Assembly: GCA_028713535.1 (NCBI GenBank)
Contig: JAQTOC010000005.1
Location: forward strand, 1-55,339
Direction of reading: 5' to 3'
Length of the DNA stretch: 55,339 nucleotides
Source of the DNA: Candidatus Nanoarchaeia archaeon
GTDB lineage: Archaea > Nanobdellota > Nanobdellia > SCGC-AAA011-G17 > JACPNG01
In this document: positions 1 through 9,939 of the stretch, in pieces
Position numbering within the stretch: the stretch's first letter is position 1
Layout: each line of letters begins with the position of its first letter
The notes under the pieces: model-generated
Told to the model about the DNA's origin: nothing
Databases searched by the model: none
What the model saw: only the letters and a program-made list of their open reading frames with translations
Translations under genes and position numbers: made by a program

Positions 1-416
1 CAGTTGCAACCGAGTTCTACGGAATGATTGAGCACACTGTATAGACTGCTCGCGTAAGTGAGAGGAAGGTGCAGGCAACGGTAGGTCAGTATGCCTCGAA
101 TCTCCTGGGCTACACACGCGCTATAATGGGAAGGACAATGGGATACAACTCTGAAAAGAGAAGTCAATCCTCTAAACCTTTTCTCAGTTCAGATTGAGGG
201 TTGCAATTCACCCTCATGAAGCCAGAATCGGTAGTAATCGGATGTCATTAGCGTCCGGTGAATACGTCAACGCGCCTTGCACACACCGCCCGTCAATCCA
301 ACCGAGCAGGGTCTATGTGAGAACTAATCTTCGGATTAAGCCGAACATAGATTCAGTGAGGTGGGGTAAGTCGTCACAAGGTAGCTGTAGGGGAACCTGC
401 AGCTGGATCACCTCCT
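1..416 (+). rRNA. 16S ribosomal RNA, 3' portion (5' truncated by window edge)
   Basis: Conserved 16S 3' motifs: GGGCTACACACGCGCTATAATGG, TTGCACACACCGCCCGTC, AAGTCGTCACAAGGTAGCTGTAGGGGAACCTGCAGCTGGATCACCTCCT ending about 416. Confidence 0.97.
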
Positions 417-466
417 ATTTTAATTATCTACAACAACCTAGACTGCTTTATACATGAGTAATATTT

Positions 467-566
467 GGGCCCGTAGCTCAGTTGGCTTAGAGCGTCGCCC
501 TTGCAAAGGACCTTACTTTGTCCTCGAGAGAGGCGGAGGTCCCGGGTTCGAGCCCCGGTGGGTCCA
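467..566 (+). tRNA. tRNA-Ala(TGC) with a ~25-nt intron (about 506-530) between anticodon positions 37/38
   Basis: GGGCCCG/TGGGTCC acceptor stem, GCTC..GAGC D-stem, TCGCC-CTTGCA[intron]A-GGCGG anticodon arm, GGTTCGAGCC T-arm; lies in the 16S-23S spacer. Confidence 0.93.
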
Positions 567-631
567 TTTTTTAACTGAGGTTCGCTGATAACAATTTCGC
601 GGACTGATCGATATTAATATTTTTTAATATC

Positions 632-650
632 ATGCATAAGAAAGAATAAT
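632..650 (+). repeat. Left arm of 23S precursor processing stem (inverted repeat with 3552-3570)
   Basis: ATGCATAAGAAAGAATAAT is the perfect reverse complement of ATTATTCTTTCTTATGCAT at 3552-3570. Confidence 0.9.
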
Positions 651-654
651 CTGA

Positions 655-3548
655 CCTAATTAGATCTTACACCAATAGATGGATGACTAGGTTCAAAACA
701 AAGATGAAGGGCGTGGCAAGCTACGAAATGCTGTGGCGAGGCGCATGCAGCCATTGAACCACAGGTTCCTCAATCGGACTTCCGAATTTAATCCAAAAGG
801 ATGTACAACGCAGAGAACTGAAACGTCTTAGTACCTGCAGGAAGAGAAATCAATCGAGATTCTGTTAGTAAGAGCGACCGAAAACAGATGAGAGCAAACC
901 GAATCCTTTGCAGAAATGTAGAGGACATGTGGGGTTATAGGACTCATATAAGGTCTTCGATGGTGATCTGAATTTCTCTGGAACGAGAGACCTCAGAGGG
1001 TGACAGTCCCGTAAGTTAAACCATAAAGATTTTTTGAGTATCCTGAGTACCACTCATTGACTTTTGAGTGGGAATTTGGGAGACATCAACTTCCAACTCT
1101 AAACATGTTTTGAGACCGATAGCATATAGTACAGTGATGGAACGTTGAAAAGCACTCTTGGTCGAGAGTCAAAAGACCCTGAAATCTATTGGTATGGTGA
1201 GATACAGTTCTTCGGAACCGTATCGTACGTTTCGAATAACGTACCAGGGAGTTTATCTAAGTGGCAAGGGTAAAAACAAAAGTTTGTACCCGTAGCAAAA
1301 GCGAAACCCCGCAGCTTGCAAGGGGGGAGGTATGAAAGTGCCTTAAGTCACTTGGGTATGACCAGAAACCGGACGATCTATTCCTGGGCAAGGCGAAGCG
1401 GAGTTAATCCTTCGTGGAGGCCTGTAGCGGTATTGGGTGCATCCATTCGTGTGATCTGGGAATAGGGGTGAAAAGCCAATCGAGTTCGGTAATAGCTGGT
1501 TCCTGCCGAAATAGGCCGAAGTCTAGTCTTAAGTACGATAGTTTAGGTGGTAGAGCTACGGATTAAGAATTTAGGGGGAGAAATCCCTCGGTTCTTTGTC
1601 CAACTCCAAATGCCTAAACATCTTAGCTTAGGAAACAGCGTTACGCGGTAAACGTGTAATGCAAGAGGGGAACAGCCCAGACTATGATTAAGGTCCCAAA
1701 GTGTTGATTAAGTGTTAAAGGGTGAAAGGTGTTTATTTTCTCAGACAGCTGGGAGGTTGGCTTAGAAGCAGCCATCCTTTAAAGAAAGCGTAATAGCTCA
1801 CCATTCAAGAGAGTATGCCCTGAAAATGGACGGGACTAAATTAACCACCGATATCATAGACCATCCGAAAGATGTGTGGTAGGCAGGTGCTTGGCTAGGG
1901 CAGAAGCTTTTTCATGAGAGAAAGTGGACCTGGCTAAGATAAGAATCCTGGTGGTAGTAAGATCTGTTTAGGGTAAGAATCCCTAATACCGAAAGGGCAA
2001 GGGTTCCTCAGCAATGTCAATCAGCTGAGGGTAAGTCGGTCCTAACCTAGTTCATAACTTGACGCTAGGGAAGGGGAAAAAGGTTAAGATTCCTTTACTA
2101 TTTGAGTACCCGGCAACGAAAGTCTATTTTCTGACGCTTTGGGTTAAGCTTTTATTCCTCGTCTGGAATATTAACAAAGATAAATCAGGGGAGTATTGTA
2201 ACAATGAGATCCTGATTAAATTTGGGAGCTAGCAATAGTTAAGCTAACACCTAGAGTCCATGAAAAGGAAAATAGAAAGAATCTTGAATAACCGTACCCA
2301 GAACCAGCACTGGTGCCCAAGGTGAGAAGCCTAAGGTATGAGGGAATAAACCAACTTAGGGAATTCGGCAATTTAGCCCCGTGTCTTCGGTATAAGGGGT
2401 CCCTGCGCTTGTTGCTTTATGCTGCGAGTACAGGGTGCAATTACAAGGGAGGCCCGACTGTTTAATAAAAACGTAGCCGTCTGCTAGCCAGTAATGGTTT
2501 GTATAGGCGGTGATGCCTGCCCAGTGCTAGTACTTCAAACTTCCTTTCAAGGGGGCCAAGAGCTAGTAAACGGCGGGAATAACTATAATTCTCTTAAGGT
2601 AGCGAAATGCCTTGTCGTTTGATTGACGACCTGCATGAATGGCATAACGAGCCCTCCTCTGTCCCAAGTTGGAGTCCCCTGAACACACCCTTCTGGTGCA
2701 AAGGCCAGAGATTCCTAGTGGGAAGCGAAGACCCCGTTGAACTTTACTGTAGCTTGTTGTTGTAGTGTGAGTTGCTCTGTGCAGAATAGGTAGCAGTCGC
2801 TAAGACTTAAACGCCAGTTTAGGTATAGACAAAAAGTGAGATACTACCCAAAGCGATTTACATTACTCACTTACATAAGTTGTGAGGACAGCAGCTGGCA
2901 GACAGTTTGGCTGGGGCGGCACCCCGTTGAAAAGATATCAATGGGGCCCGAAGGTAAGCTCAAGAGGTTTAGAAATCCTCTGTAGAGTGCAAGAGCATAA
3001 GCTTGCCTGACTGGATTCTTAAGAGTATAGAATTCAGGAACGAAAGTTTGGTCTAGCGAACCCCTGTGTCCTCTTTGATGGGGGCCAGGGCTGACAGAAA
3101 AGCTATCACGGGGATAATTGAGTCGTAGCGCCTAAGAGCTCAAATCGACGGCGCTGCTTGCTACTTCGATGTCGGCTCTTCCTATCCTGGGCGTGCAGAA
3201 GCGCCCAAGGGTGAAGGTGTTCACTTATTAAAAGGAATCGTGAGCTGGGTTAAGTACGTCGTGAGACAGTACGTATGATATCTACTAGGAATGTTCAATG
3301 TCTAACAGGAAGGATCCTCTAGTACGAAAGGAACGGGGAATCGGTGCCACTGGTGATCGGTTATCTGACAAGGTAGGCCGAGCAGCTACGCACTAAGGGA
3401 TAAGTGCTGAAAGCATCTAAGCACGAAACCCGCCTGGAAAAGAGACACAGAACACCCGTTATAAGACGGGTTTAATGGGAACGGGATGTAAGGACTAAGG
3501 TAACGAGGTCTTCAGTCTGCGTTTTCCAACAGTTCGACTTTAATTAGG
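655..3548 (+). rRNA. 23S ribosomal RNA (complete, ends approximate)
   Basis: Conserved 23S blocks (GGATGACTAGG, GTAACTATAATTC-like AATAACTATAATTCTCTTAAGGTAGCGAAATGCCTTGTCG, GGGGATAATTGAGTCGTAGC, AGTACGAAAGGAACGG); terminal CCTAATTA/TAATTAGG pairing. Confidence 0.95.
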
Positions 3549-3551
3549 TTT

Positions 3552-3570
3552 ATTATTCTTTCTTATGCAT
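3552..3570 (+). repeat. Right arm of 23S precursor processing stem
   Basis: Perfect 19-nt inverted complement of 632-650. Confidence 0.9.
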
Positions 3571-3637
3571 TTTTTATTATTTTATTAAACGCTAATTCTT
3601 GAATTATAAATAAAATAGAAAAAGAAGGATTATATCC

Positions 3638-3982
3638 TTAATCTGTATCTAAATTTTCATCATCAGAAAACTCTTCATCATTAAAACTCTCACTGTCATC
3701 AGAACCTTCATCACTTTCACTTACTTCTTCGTCTTCGTTCTTTTTCTGTTTTTTCTTGTCTGATTTTTTTTCTTCTGGTTTGGAGTCATCCTGAATAAGA
3801 ACTATATTCTCTGCCTTCATTCCTCTTTCGCCTTGTACAGCATCAAAGGTAACAGAGTTGTTTTCATACAATCTTAATCCGGTTGGTAGACTTGTGTAAT
3901 GTACAAAGTAATCTTTGCCATCCTCACCTGTTATAAATCCAAACCCCTTTTTTTTATCAAAAAACTTTACTTTTCCTTGCAT
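3638..3982 (-). CDS. Cold-shock-domain protein with long acidic C-terminal tail
   Basis: MQGKVKFFDKKKGFGFITGEDGKDYFVHYTSL is a CSD with RNP1/RNP2-like motifs; GGAGGAAT Shine-Dalgarno upstream of 3982 favours this start over the longer ORF start at 4075. Confidence 0.9.
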   Translation of the reverse strand: MQGKVKFFDKKKGFGFITGEDGKDYFVHYTSLPTGLRLYENNSVTFDAVQGERGMKAENIVLIQDDSKPEEKKSDKKKQKKNEDEEVSESDEGSDDSESFNDEEFSDDENLDTD

Positions 3983-4056
3983 ATTTATTCCTCCACTCTG
4001 TTGTTTAATAAACAACATAAAAATTCCAGTAAGAACTGCTTTTAAATGTTTGGTTT

Positions 4057-5262
4057 TTAGAAATGAGCAAAGCATCTTTCTAGGGTATAAACCATTGCCA
4101 TTTTATGGCTGTTAGCTATCCTTATAATTTTATCATCATTTATAGACCCGCCTGGCTGTATTATTGCACTAACTCCTTCTCTCCCCATAAGGGATATTGA
4201 ATCTGGGAATGGGAAAAATCCATCTGATGAACATACTGCATCCTCAAGAGGGTTTGTTTCTAGTCTCCCTTTGCTTAATATTCCATGCAAAGAATCATAG
4301 TGCTCTATTTTTTCCCGATCCATTGCTTTTTGATAAGCTTTTATTATTGCTTGCTCAACAGCCCCAACTCTTTCCTGTTGTCCAGAACCGATTGCAACAC
4401 TAACTCCATCTTTAACAAAAACGATTCCATTGCTCCTGACTCCTAAATTAATATACCATGCAGTCAGTAAATCATTCACTTCTCTCTTGGTCGGATCTCT
4501 TTCAACAACATATTTTATTTTAGTACCTTTCTCATCCTCTTTTACAACCATCGGATCCAAAATCAAATCCTTAACACTTCTAATACTACTTAAATATGGT
4601 TTTTGAACAATGACTCTGCCTGTTGGCAACCATTTTATATCATACAAATCTTTAATATCATCACCAATAAATTTTGGGATTTTGTCAATATTTGAATAAA
4701 GAAGAACCCTAAGGTCTTTTTTAGTTTCTAAAATATCCATAACCCCTTTCTCAAAATACGGAGCTGCAACTCCTTCTACAAATGTAGAAATGATAGCTTC
4801 AGCAGTTGCTTTGTCTACTGGCCTTGTTGAAACAACCACAGACCCAAAAGCGCTTCTTGCATCAGCATCTCTCGCTAAAGTGTATATATTATCTAAGCTA
4901 TTGTTATTAAACTGAGTTGCAAATCCACAAGGTATAAGATGTTTCATAACAGCTACACTTGGGCGATTGTTAAAAAATTTGAGAATATCTAGAGCTCTTG
5001 TTACATCCATCATGTTTGTTGCAGATATGCCTCCCTTTCCTGTTTTTGCTAATCTTATATCAGTTAATTCTGCTAGGCTAGTTCCTTTAAGAGAATATAT
5101 GGCTGCACTCTGGTTTGGATTTTCTCCATATCTTAGACCAGATTCTTTTTTGAGTTCAATATTAAATTCATCAGGAAATTTGTCTTCAACAGCTGTACGA
5201 TATCTTCCTTTCATATCTGCTACGTCTGTTCCTCTTTCCTTGCCATCAGTCTTGTTGTTCAT
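4057..5262 (-). CDS. AICAR transformylase (PurH C-terminal-domain-type, stand-alone)
   Basis: GLRYGENPNQSAAIY, DPMVVKEDEKGTKIKYVVERDPTKRE, GILSKGRLETNPLEDAVCSSDGFFPFPDSI motifs of AICAR transformylase; no MGS-like IMP cyclohydrolase domain. Confidence 0.85.
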   Translation of the reverse strand: MNNKTDGKERGTDVADMKGRYRTAVEDKFPDEFNIELKKESGLRYGENPNQSAAIYSLKGTSLAELTDIRLAKTGKGGISATNMMDVTRALDILKFFNNRPSVAVMKHLIPCGFATQFNNNSLDNIYTLARDADARSAFGSVVVSTRPVDKATAEAIISTFVEGVAAPYFEKGVMDILETKKDLRVLLYSNIDKIPKFIGDDIKDLYDIKWLPTGRVIVQKPYLSSIRSVKDLILDPMVVKEDEKGTKIKYVVERDPTKREVNDLLTAWYINLGVRSNGIVFVKDGVSVAIGSGQQERVGAVEQAIIKAYQKAMDREKIEHYDSLHGILSKGRLETNPLEDAVCSSDGFFPFPDSISLMGREGVSAIIQPGGSINDDKIIRIANSHKMAMVYTLERCFAHF

Positions 5263-6046
5263 TTTTATTTAGGTCACAAGCATTGATAATTGCTATATCT
5301 AATTTACCCTCTCTATCCATAACCACTGCAGCTGCAGCAACTCCAAAGTGATTTTCAATAGATTTGTAAGCATTATCTACTAAATCAGTTGCATTAGTGG
5401 ACCTAACAGTCACTTCTAGAGTGTTTCCTACAAAAGGCAGCAATAAAGGACTTTCATTATCCCCTTTATAGGTTGTTATTAAATGACCCAGTCCAGGTTT
5501 TATAAGGAACATGTACTCCCCTACCTCTCTTTCACCTTTATTATTCCTTGCAATCCATAATGCTCCAGTTAAATTTTTATTATCGGCTCCATCAACAACT
5601 GCAGCAATTCTTGGAGTAGTTGAAGAATCTGGTTCATATGTAGTTATATCCATTATTGTATCAGTCTTAGAATCATATCTCCAACACTGCTTCTTAAATG
5701 CTAGCTCAATAAATTTCCATGCACCCCTTAGTGTAGGATTATTCTTGACTTGAGTATAAAGAAGATCTGTCTGGGCACCATTGCTCACAGTTAAAGAATT
5801 GTTTATAGGCATTATTGCAGGATAGATGAGTAGTGCTTGATTTCCTTTTTTAATCTGTTCTTCATTAGTAACTTCTGTACTTACAATATGAGTGGTTGAC
5901 CCTTCTTTTAGTTTCCTTGCTTTGCTTGAATCGCCTCTCCCAGTTAAGGTATAAACAACAAAAATATCGTTTTTAGGAGTCGCTCCTATTGTGATCCCCC
6001 TTCCACTATACTCCATTCTTTCTAGTGCACTAAAATCATCTTTCAT
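5246..6046 (-). CDS. IMP cyclohydrolase-like protein (PurO/PF07826-type)
   Basis: YSGRGITIGATPKNDIFVVYTLTGRGDSSKAR motif; position between purC and AICAR transformylase; likely start at MKDDFS. Confidence 0.75.
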   Translation of the reverse strand: MKDDFSALERMEYSGRGITIGATPKNDIFVVYTLTGRGDSSKARKLKEGSTTHIVSTEVTNEEQIKKGNQALLIYPAIMPINNSLTVSNGAQTDLLYTQVKNNPTLRGAWKFIELAFKKQCWRYDSKTDTIMDITTYEPDSSTTPRIAAVVDGADNKNLTGALWIARNNKGEREVGEYMFLIKPGLGHLITTYKGDNESPLLLPFVGNTLEVTVRSTNATDLVDNAYKSIENHFGVAAAAVVMDREGKLDIAIINACDLNKNEQQD

Positions 6047-6047
6047 T

Positions 6048-6902
6048 TTAAATCCCAAGTATCCTTGCGATTTCTTTTTCATCAACCTGATTCTTGGCCT
6101 TTATTTTTAATTTATTATCTATGACCCTTGTTTCAATACAATCTCCTGCAGCAAGGCAATCTCTTGATTCATTTGGTTTATATCCATTACAAACTCTTAA
6201 TACAGCAGGAGAGATTTCATCAATTAAAACAATCTCACCGCTCCCTTCTTTTAATCTTCCTAATTCAAATTTACCATCTATTACATGTAACCCCTTTTCA
6301 TGGAAAATATCTGTAACCACTCCAGCTATATCTTTAACAAGATTCTGTGTATAGCTTATCTCTTTTTTAGTCATAACCCCTGCAGCTTCCAGCACCTCAA
6401 ATGTGATTAAGGTATCGCTTTTGCCTTTAGTCCAGGCCTCAACAGCAAGGTTTTTTGCATATCCACAAGGTTGTAAGAACGGGTATCTCCTAACTGCACT
6501 GCCCATAAACTGGTTTCTCCAGGTAAACTCAAGATTTTGTAAAGGGGCTGCTCCTTCAAAATTAGATCTAGCCTTCATACCTATAGGTATGGCAGGTTCA
6601 ACAATCAAAGTATTATCATTTGCTGTAGCAATATAATGGGAAATTATCCCTTTTTTATTAAGCTCCTCAAAGAAAAATTTAGCTACCTTACAAGATATTG
6701 CTCCACTTCCACGAATCTCTCCAACAACATTATCATACCCAGGATCAAAGTGGATCTCCCCTGTTTTTGAATCCCTCCATCCCGTTGCACGATCTGAATA
6801 AAAAAAAGCATATTTTCCTTTGAAATCTCCACCAATGATTTCAAAAACTTCCTTTGACTTACCAACATAAATTGGTATTTCACTCAGAACTAAATCAGTC
6901 AT
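6048..6902 (-). CDS. purC: SAICAR synthetase
   Basis: GKSKEVFEI..YAFFYSDRATGWRDS.., VEAWTKGKSDTLITFEV, GRLKEGSGEIVLIDEISPAVLRV consistent with the SAICAR synthetase fold. Confidence 0.75.
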   Translation of the reverse strand: MTDLVLSEIPIYVGKSKEVFEIIGGDFKGKYAFFYSDRATGWRDSKTGEIHFDPGYDNVVGEIRGSGAISCKVAKFFFEELNKKGIISHYIATANDNTLIVEPAIPIGMKARSNFEGAAPLQNLEFTWRNQFMGSAVRRYPFLQPCGYAKNLAVEAWTKGKSDTLITFEVLEAAGVMTKKEISYTQNLVKDIAGVVTDIFHEKGLHVIDGKFELGRLKEGSGEIVLIDEISPAVLRVCNGYKPNESRDCLAAGDCIETRVIDNKLKIKAKNQVDEKEIARILGI

Positions 6903-7007
6903 TTCTCCTGCCATCCACAAAAAAGATAGAAGAACTTTATAAACACTATTTAGCTAAAAAATATATATCCAAAACCTTTAAAAACAACTAGTAACTAGAA
7001 AAGCTCG

Positions 7008-7321
7008 TAGGGAAGATACCTAACTTTCGGTTTTAAACTGAGGAAAGTCCGTCCACCAATATCGGTTGCTTCCATCTGGAAGTTCGAGAAATCGAAGGCA
7101 ACCGCTCAGAAACGGCACGGCCTGTTTCCGCCAAAGATGTGGCTGAGAAGGTTATTGGCAACAAGAACCAAGTTAACCAGCTGAATAGGTTGCAGGATAC
7201 GTTGAAACGGCGAGTCCCGACTGGTGCAAGTTCGAATGAACGCTAAGTTGAATGTTAGACAGATGATCGCCAAACAATGTTTGGTTTGCATCTGACAGAA
7301 GACGGCTTATTTCTTCCCTAC
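7008..7321 (+). ncRNA. rnpB: RNase P RNA
   Basis: GAGGAAAGTCCGTCC (CR-I), AGACAGATGATCG (CR-IV), ACAGAAGACGGCTTAT (CR-V), and closing P1 helix GTAGGGAAGA/TCTTCCCTAC. Confidence 0.95.
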
Positions 7322-7323
7322 AC

Positions 7324-8289
7324 CTAATATTTAATGATTTTAATGAATCTGTTCCCCATTATCCTTTTTTTATGGGCTTCTACCTCTGTTTTGAATTCAG
7401 GAGCAACCTCACTTACTCTCTTTATTTTATTTTCTTCAAAAAAACAAGGATCAATCCATCTTGGTTTTTTTTCTGTTAGCAAAAAATCATAATCTAATGG
7501 ATTTTCTATGACAGTTAATTTTGGATTTAAAAAATTAAGATATTTTAAAATTTCTGCATTACCAGATCCTTTTAGTTTATTGTAAACATAGTTATCGTCC
7601 TTAAACAAATCTTCTTGAGTTAGGATTGAATTTTTCATAGCAATTTTTATTGCCTGGGATAATACCCAGTAAACTGTGCTGCTGAGATTTCTTGCATATA
7701 CTTCCTTGTCCATATTAAGATAATCATAAGCAAGGTCTATTGCAACTTTTTTGTTATCAACTAAAATCTGGTTGTTGCTGACCCTTAGATGAGGGAGATA
7801 TTCTTTTCCTTTTTTCATATAGACAGACATATCCCTTAAAAGATAATCTATTCTGTCTGCGCACAATTCTGGAATTTTTTTCTCTAGAAGTTGAAAATTT
7901 GATATATCTAAAATCCTGTTGAGATCATAGCCATATCTCCCCAGAATAGAAGGAATCTCAGATTCCCTGATTATTTTCTCGTGAAACTCTTCATGAAACT
8001 CCTGTTCATTATTTTCAAAAACAGAATCAGCAACATGCGAAAATGCAGTATGGGGGACATCATGAAGCAATCCAGCAATTTGCTCCTCAACCGAAGCGCC
8101 AAATTTGTTTAGTAATATCATAACCCCAACAGAATGGCCATACCTCGTAATCAAGTCATCTGGCCTGCAGAAATGGAGTGCTTTCTGAGTTATGCCTTTT
8201 AATCTTTGTACTGGTCTGGAATTAATAAGTTCAATCAAGACTGGTTCAGTTATGATGGTTTTTCCATAGATTTCATCATTAATCTCCAT
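7324..8289 (-). CDS. HD-domain phosphohydrolase (dNTPase/SAMHD1-like)
   Basis: YGHSVGVMILL..AGLLHDVPHTAFSHVAD HD motif, CADRIDYLLRDM. Confidence 0.85.
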   Translation of the reverse strand: MEINDEIYGKTIITEPVLIELINSRPVQRLKGITQKALHFCRPDDLITRYGHSVGVMILLNKFGASVEEQIAGLLHDVPHTAFSHVADSVFENNEQEFHEEFHEKIIRESEIPSILGRYGYDLNRILDISNFQLLEKKIPELCADRIDYLLRDMSVYMKKGKEYLPHLRVSNNQILVDNKKVAIDLAYDYLNMDKEVYARNLSSTVYWVLSQAIKIAMKNSILTQEDLFKDDNYVYNKLKGSGNAEILKYLNFLNPKLTVIENPLDYDFLLTEKKPRWIDPCFFEENKIKRVSEVAPEFKTEVEAHKKRIMGNRFIKIIKY

Positions 8290-8467
8290 CTAACCTCAAC
8301 CTTCCAGAGATTTATATATTTTGCTTAATTTTATAACCACTTTAAGATAACACTTATATAAAAATAATTAGTTACATAAAAAATAACAAAAACTACAACT
8401 ATAAAATAGTTATAAATAGACCTATAAAAACACTAAATTTATAAACCCAAAGATAAAAGGAATCTCC

Positions 8468-8623
8468 ATGTCACAAGATAAAATTCAGATGCCTACCTCA
8501 GGCGGAGGGCTTGTAAGGTATTCTGAAGAAGCTAAATCTAAAATAGAGATAAAACCTGAAGTAGTCGTAGTAATCCTTGCGGTGGTTATTGTAATCGGGT
8601 TAATTTTGAAATTTACACTATAA
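8468..8623 (+). CDS. secG: Preprotein translocase subunit Sec61-beta/SecG (51 aa; absent from ORF track)
   Basis: Manual translation MSQDKIQMPTSGGGLVRYSEEAKSKIEIKPEVVVVILAVVIVIGLILKFTL: archaeal Sec61beta motif (GGLVRY.EE....I.P) plus one TM helix. Confidence 0.93.
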   Translation: MSQDKIQMPTSGGGLVRYSEEAKSKIEIKPEVVVVILAVVIVIGLILKFTL

Positions 8624-8624
8624 A

Positions 8625-8960
8625 ATGATACCTGGAATGAATCCTAAAGCAATGAAACAGGCCATGAAGAAGCTTGGCCTTAAGCAGGAAGAAATAGAGG
8701 CGAATGAAGTCATAATTAAGTGCGAAGATCGCGAGATAGTCATAAAAAACCCCCAGGTTGTTAAAATGAATATGATGGGGCAGGATTCTATTCAGATTAC
8801 AGGGGATATCACTGAGAGAGATGCTGAAGTCTTTAATGAAGATGATATTAAAACCATAATGGAACAGACTGGCTGCGATGAAGAAACAGCCAGAGAATTG
8901 CTTCAGCGAGAAGGGGATATTGCTGCAGCAATACTTGCCTTTGAAAGAAAAAAAGAATAG
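8625..8960 (+). CDS. nac: Nascent polypeptide-associated complex protein (NAC alpha-like)
   Basis: NAC domain VVKMNMMGQDSIQITG and C-terminal UBA-like DIKTIMEQTGCDEETARELLQREGDIAAAIL. Confidence 0.92.
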   Translation: MIPGMNPKAMKQAMKKLGLKQEEIEANEVIIKCEDREIVIKNPQVVKMNMMGQDSIQITGDITERDAEVFNEDDIKTIMEQTGCDEETARELLQREGDIAAAILAFERKKE

Positions 8961-9011
8961 ATACTCTTTCTTAATAATCTTTATTAAATAAATTATGTTC
9001 TAAATAACAGT

Positions 9012-9503
9012 ATGATTTCAGATATGAAAGAGATTTATGAATTAGTTAGAAAATCAAATGAGCTGTATAATAGTGCAGATCATCTAACTTATGTTACATA
9101 CCCTCTTGTTAAGGATCTTAAACTAATCATAACCATCTTAGATAATCTCCATAAATCTTTGGAGTTAGGTATGGATGCTGTGCTTCAGTATGAAAGGCTT
9201 TACAAGAGAATAGGCCCAGTTCCGGAAAACTTTTCAGCAAGATATGAATTATTTAAGGATAATTGTGTGTCTAAATATGGCTTTAACAGGGAGCATCTCT
9301 TGTTGATGAAAGATTTGAGGGAAATAATAAAGAATAGGAAAGAAAGCCCGATGGAATTTATAAGAAAAGACAAGTATGTTATCTGCTCAGATGACTACGG
9401 AATGAAAACAATTACGATAGATAAGGTAAAAAACTACATTTTTCAATCCAAAAGTTTTATAATTAAGTTAAATACTATGTTTAAGAATGCTAGAGTCTTT
9501 TGA
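9012..9503 (+). CDS. Hypothetical helical protein (paralog A of pair upstream of MinD)
   Basis: Complete ORF; shares ADHLxYVT and general layout with 9487..9939. Confidence 0.75.
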   Translation: MISDMKEIYELVRKSNELYNSADHLTYVTYPLVKDLKLIITILDNLHKSLELGMDAVLQYERLYKRIGPVPENFSARYELFKDNCVSKYGFNREHLLLMKDLREIIKNRKESPMEFIRKDKYVICSDDYGMKTITIDKVKNYIFQSKSFIIKLNTMFKNARVF

Positions 9504-9939
9504 TGAAATAAACAGTGCAAAGGAAGAGATAAAAAGGGCAGATCATCTGTTGTATGTTACACTAAAATACACCAGAACTGCCGACGTAATTAATAATATG
9601 ATAAAAAGGCTTGCCTCTGCATTTGAAATGTGTTTTGATTTAATTCTTGAAGACCTGAAAAGAAGCAAAAAAATTAAGGAAATTCCAAAGATTGGCCTTG
9701 AAAAAGCGACCCTTCTTGAAAAATTAATGGCAAAAGACAGGGTTTTGCTGGACTATATTCATTTTTATTTTGTTTTATGGGAGATTAGAAGAGCGCCCTA
9801 TGAAGGCAGGGAAGAATACAGGAAGCACATCGCATTGGTCGGAAGGGATTTTATTGTTAAGACAGATTTATTAAAAGAATATTTCGAAGTAACAAAGAAT
9901 TTTGTAAAATATTGTGAAGAATGCTACCAACATGACTAG
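9487..9939 (+). CDS. Hypothetical helical protein (paralog B of pair upstream of MinD)
   Basis: Complete ORF overlapping neighbours by a few nt; RADHLLYVT motif. Confidence 0.75.
   Translation: MLESFDEINSAKEEIKRADHLLYVTLKYTRTADVINNMIKRLASAFEMCFDLILEDLKRSKKIKEIPKIGLEKATLLEKLMAKDRVLLDYIHFYFVLWEIRRAPYEGREEYRKHIALVGRDFIVKTDLLKEYFEVTKNFVKYCEECYQHD

Noticed and set aside
194-1053. ORFs 194..457 (+) and 865..1053 (-)
   Set aside because: Lie within 16S/spacer and 23S rRNA; spurious translations of structural RNA
7106-7291. 61-aa ORF on minus strand
   Set aside because: Antisense to conserved RNase P RNA; chance frame
8290-8467. AT-rich stretch with repeated ATAAAAA/TATAAAT motifs as a possible replication origin
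   Set aside because: No ORB-like repeats or neighbouring Orc1/Cdc6; better explained as divergent promoters
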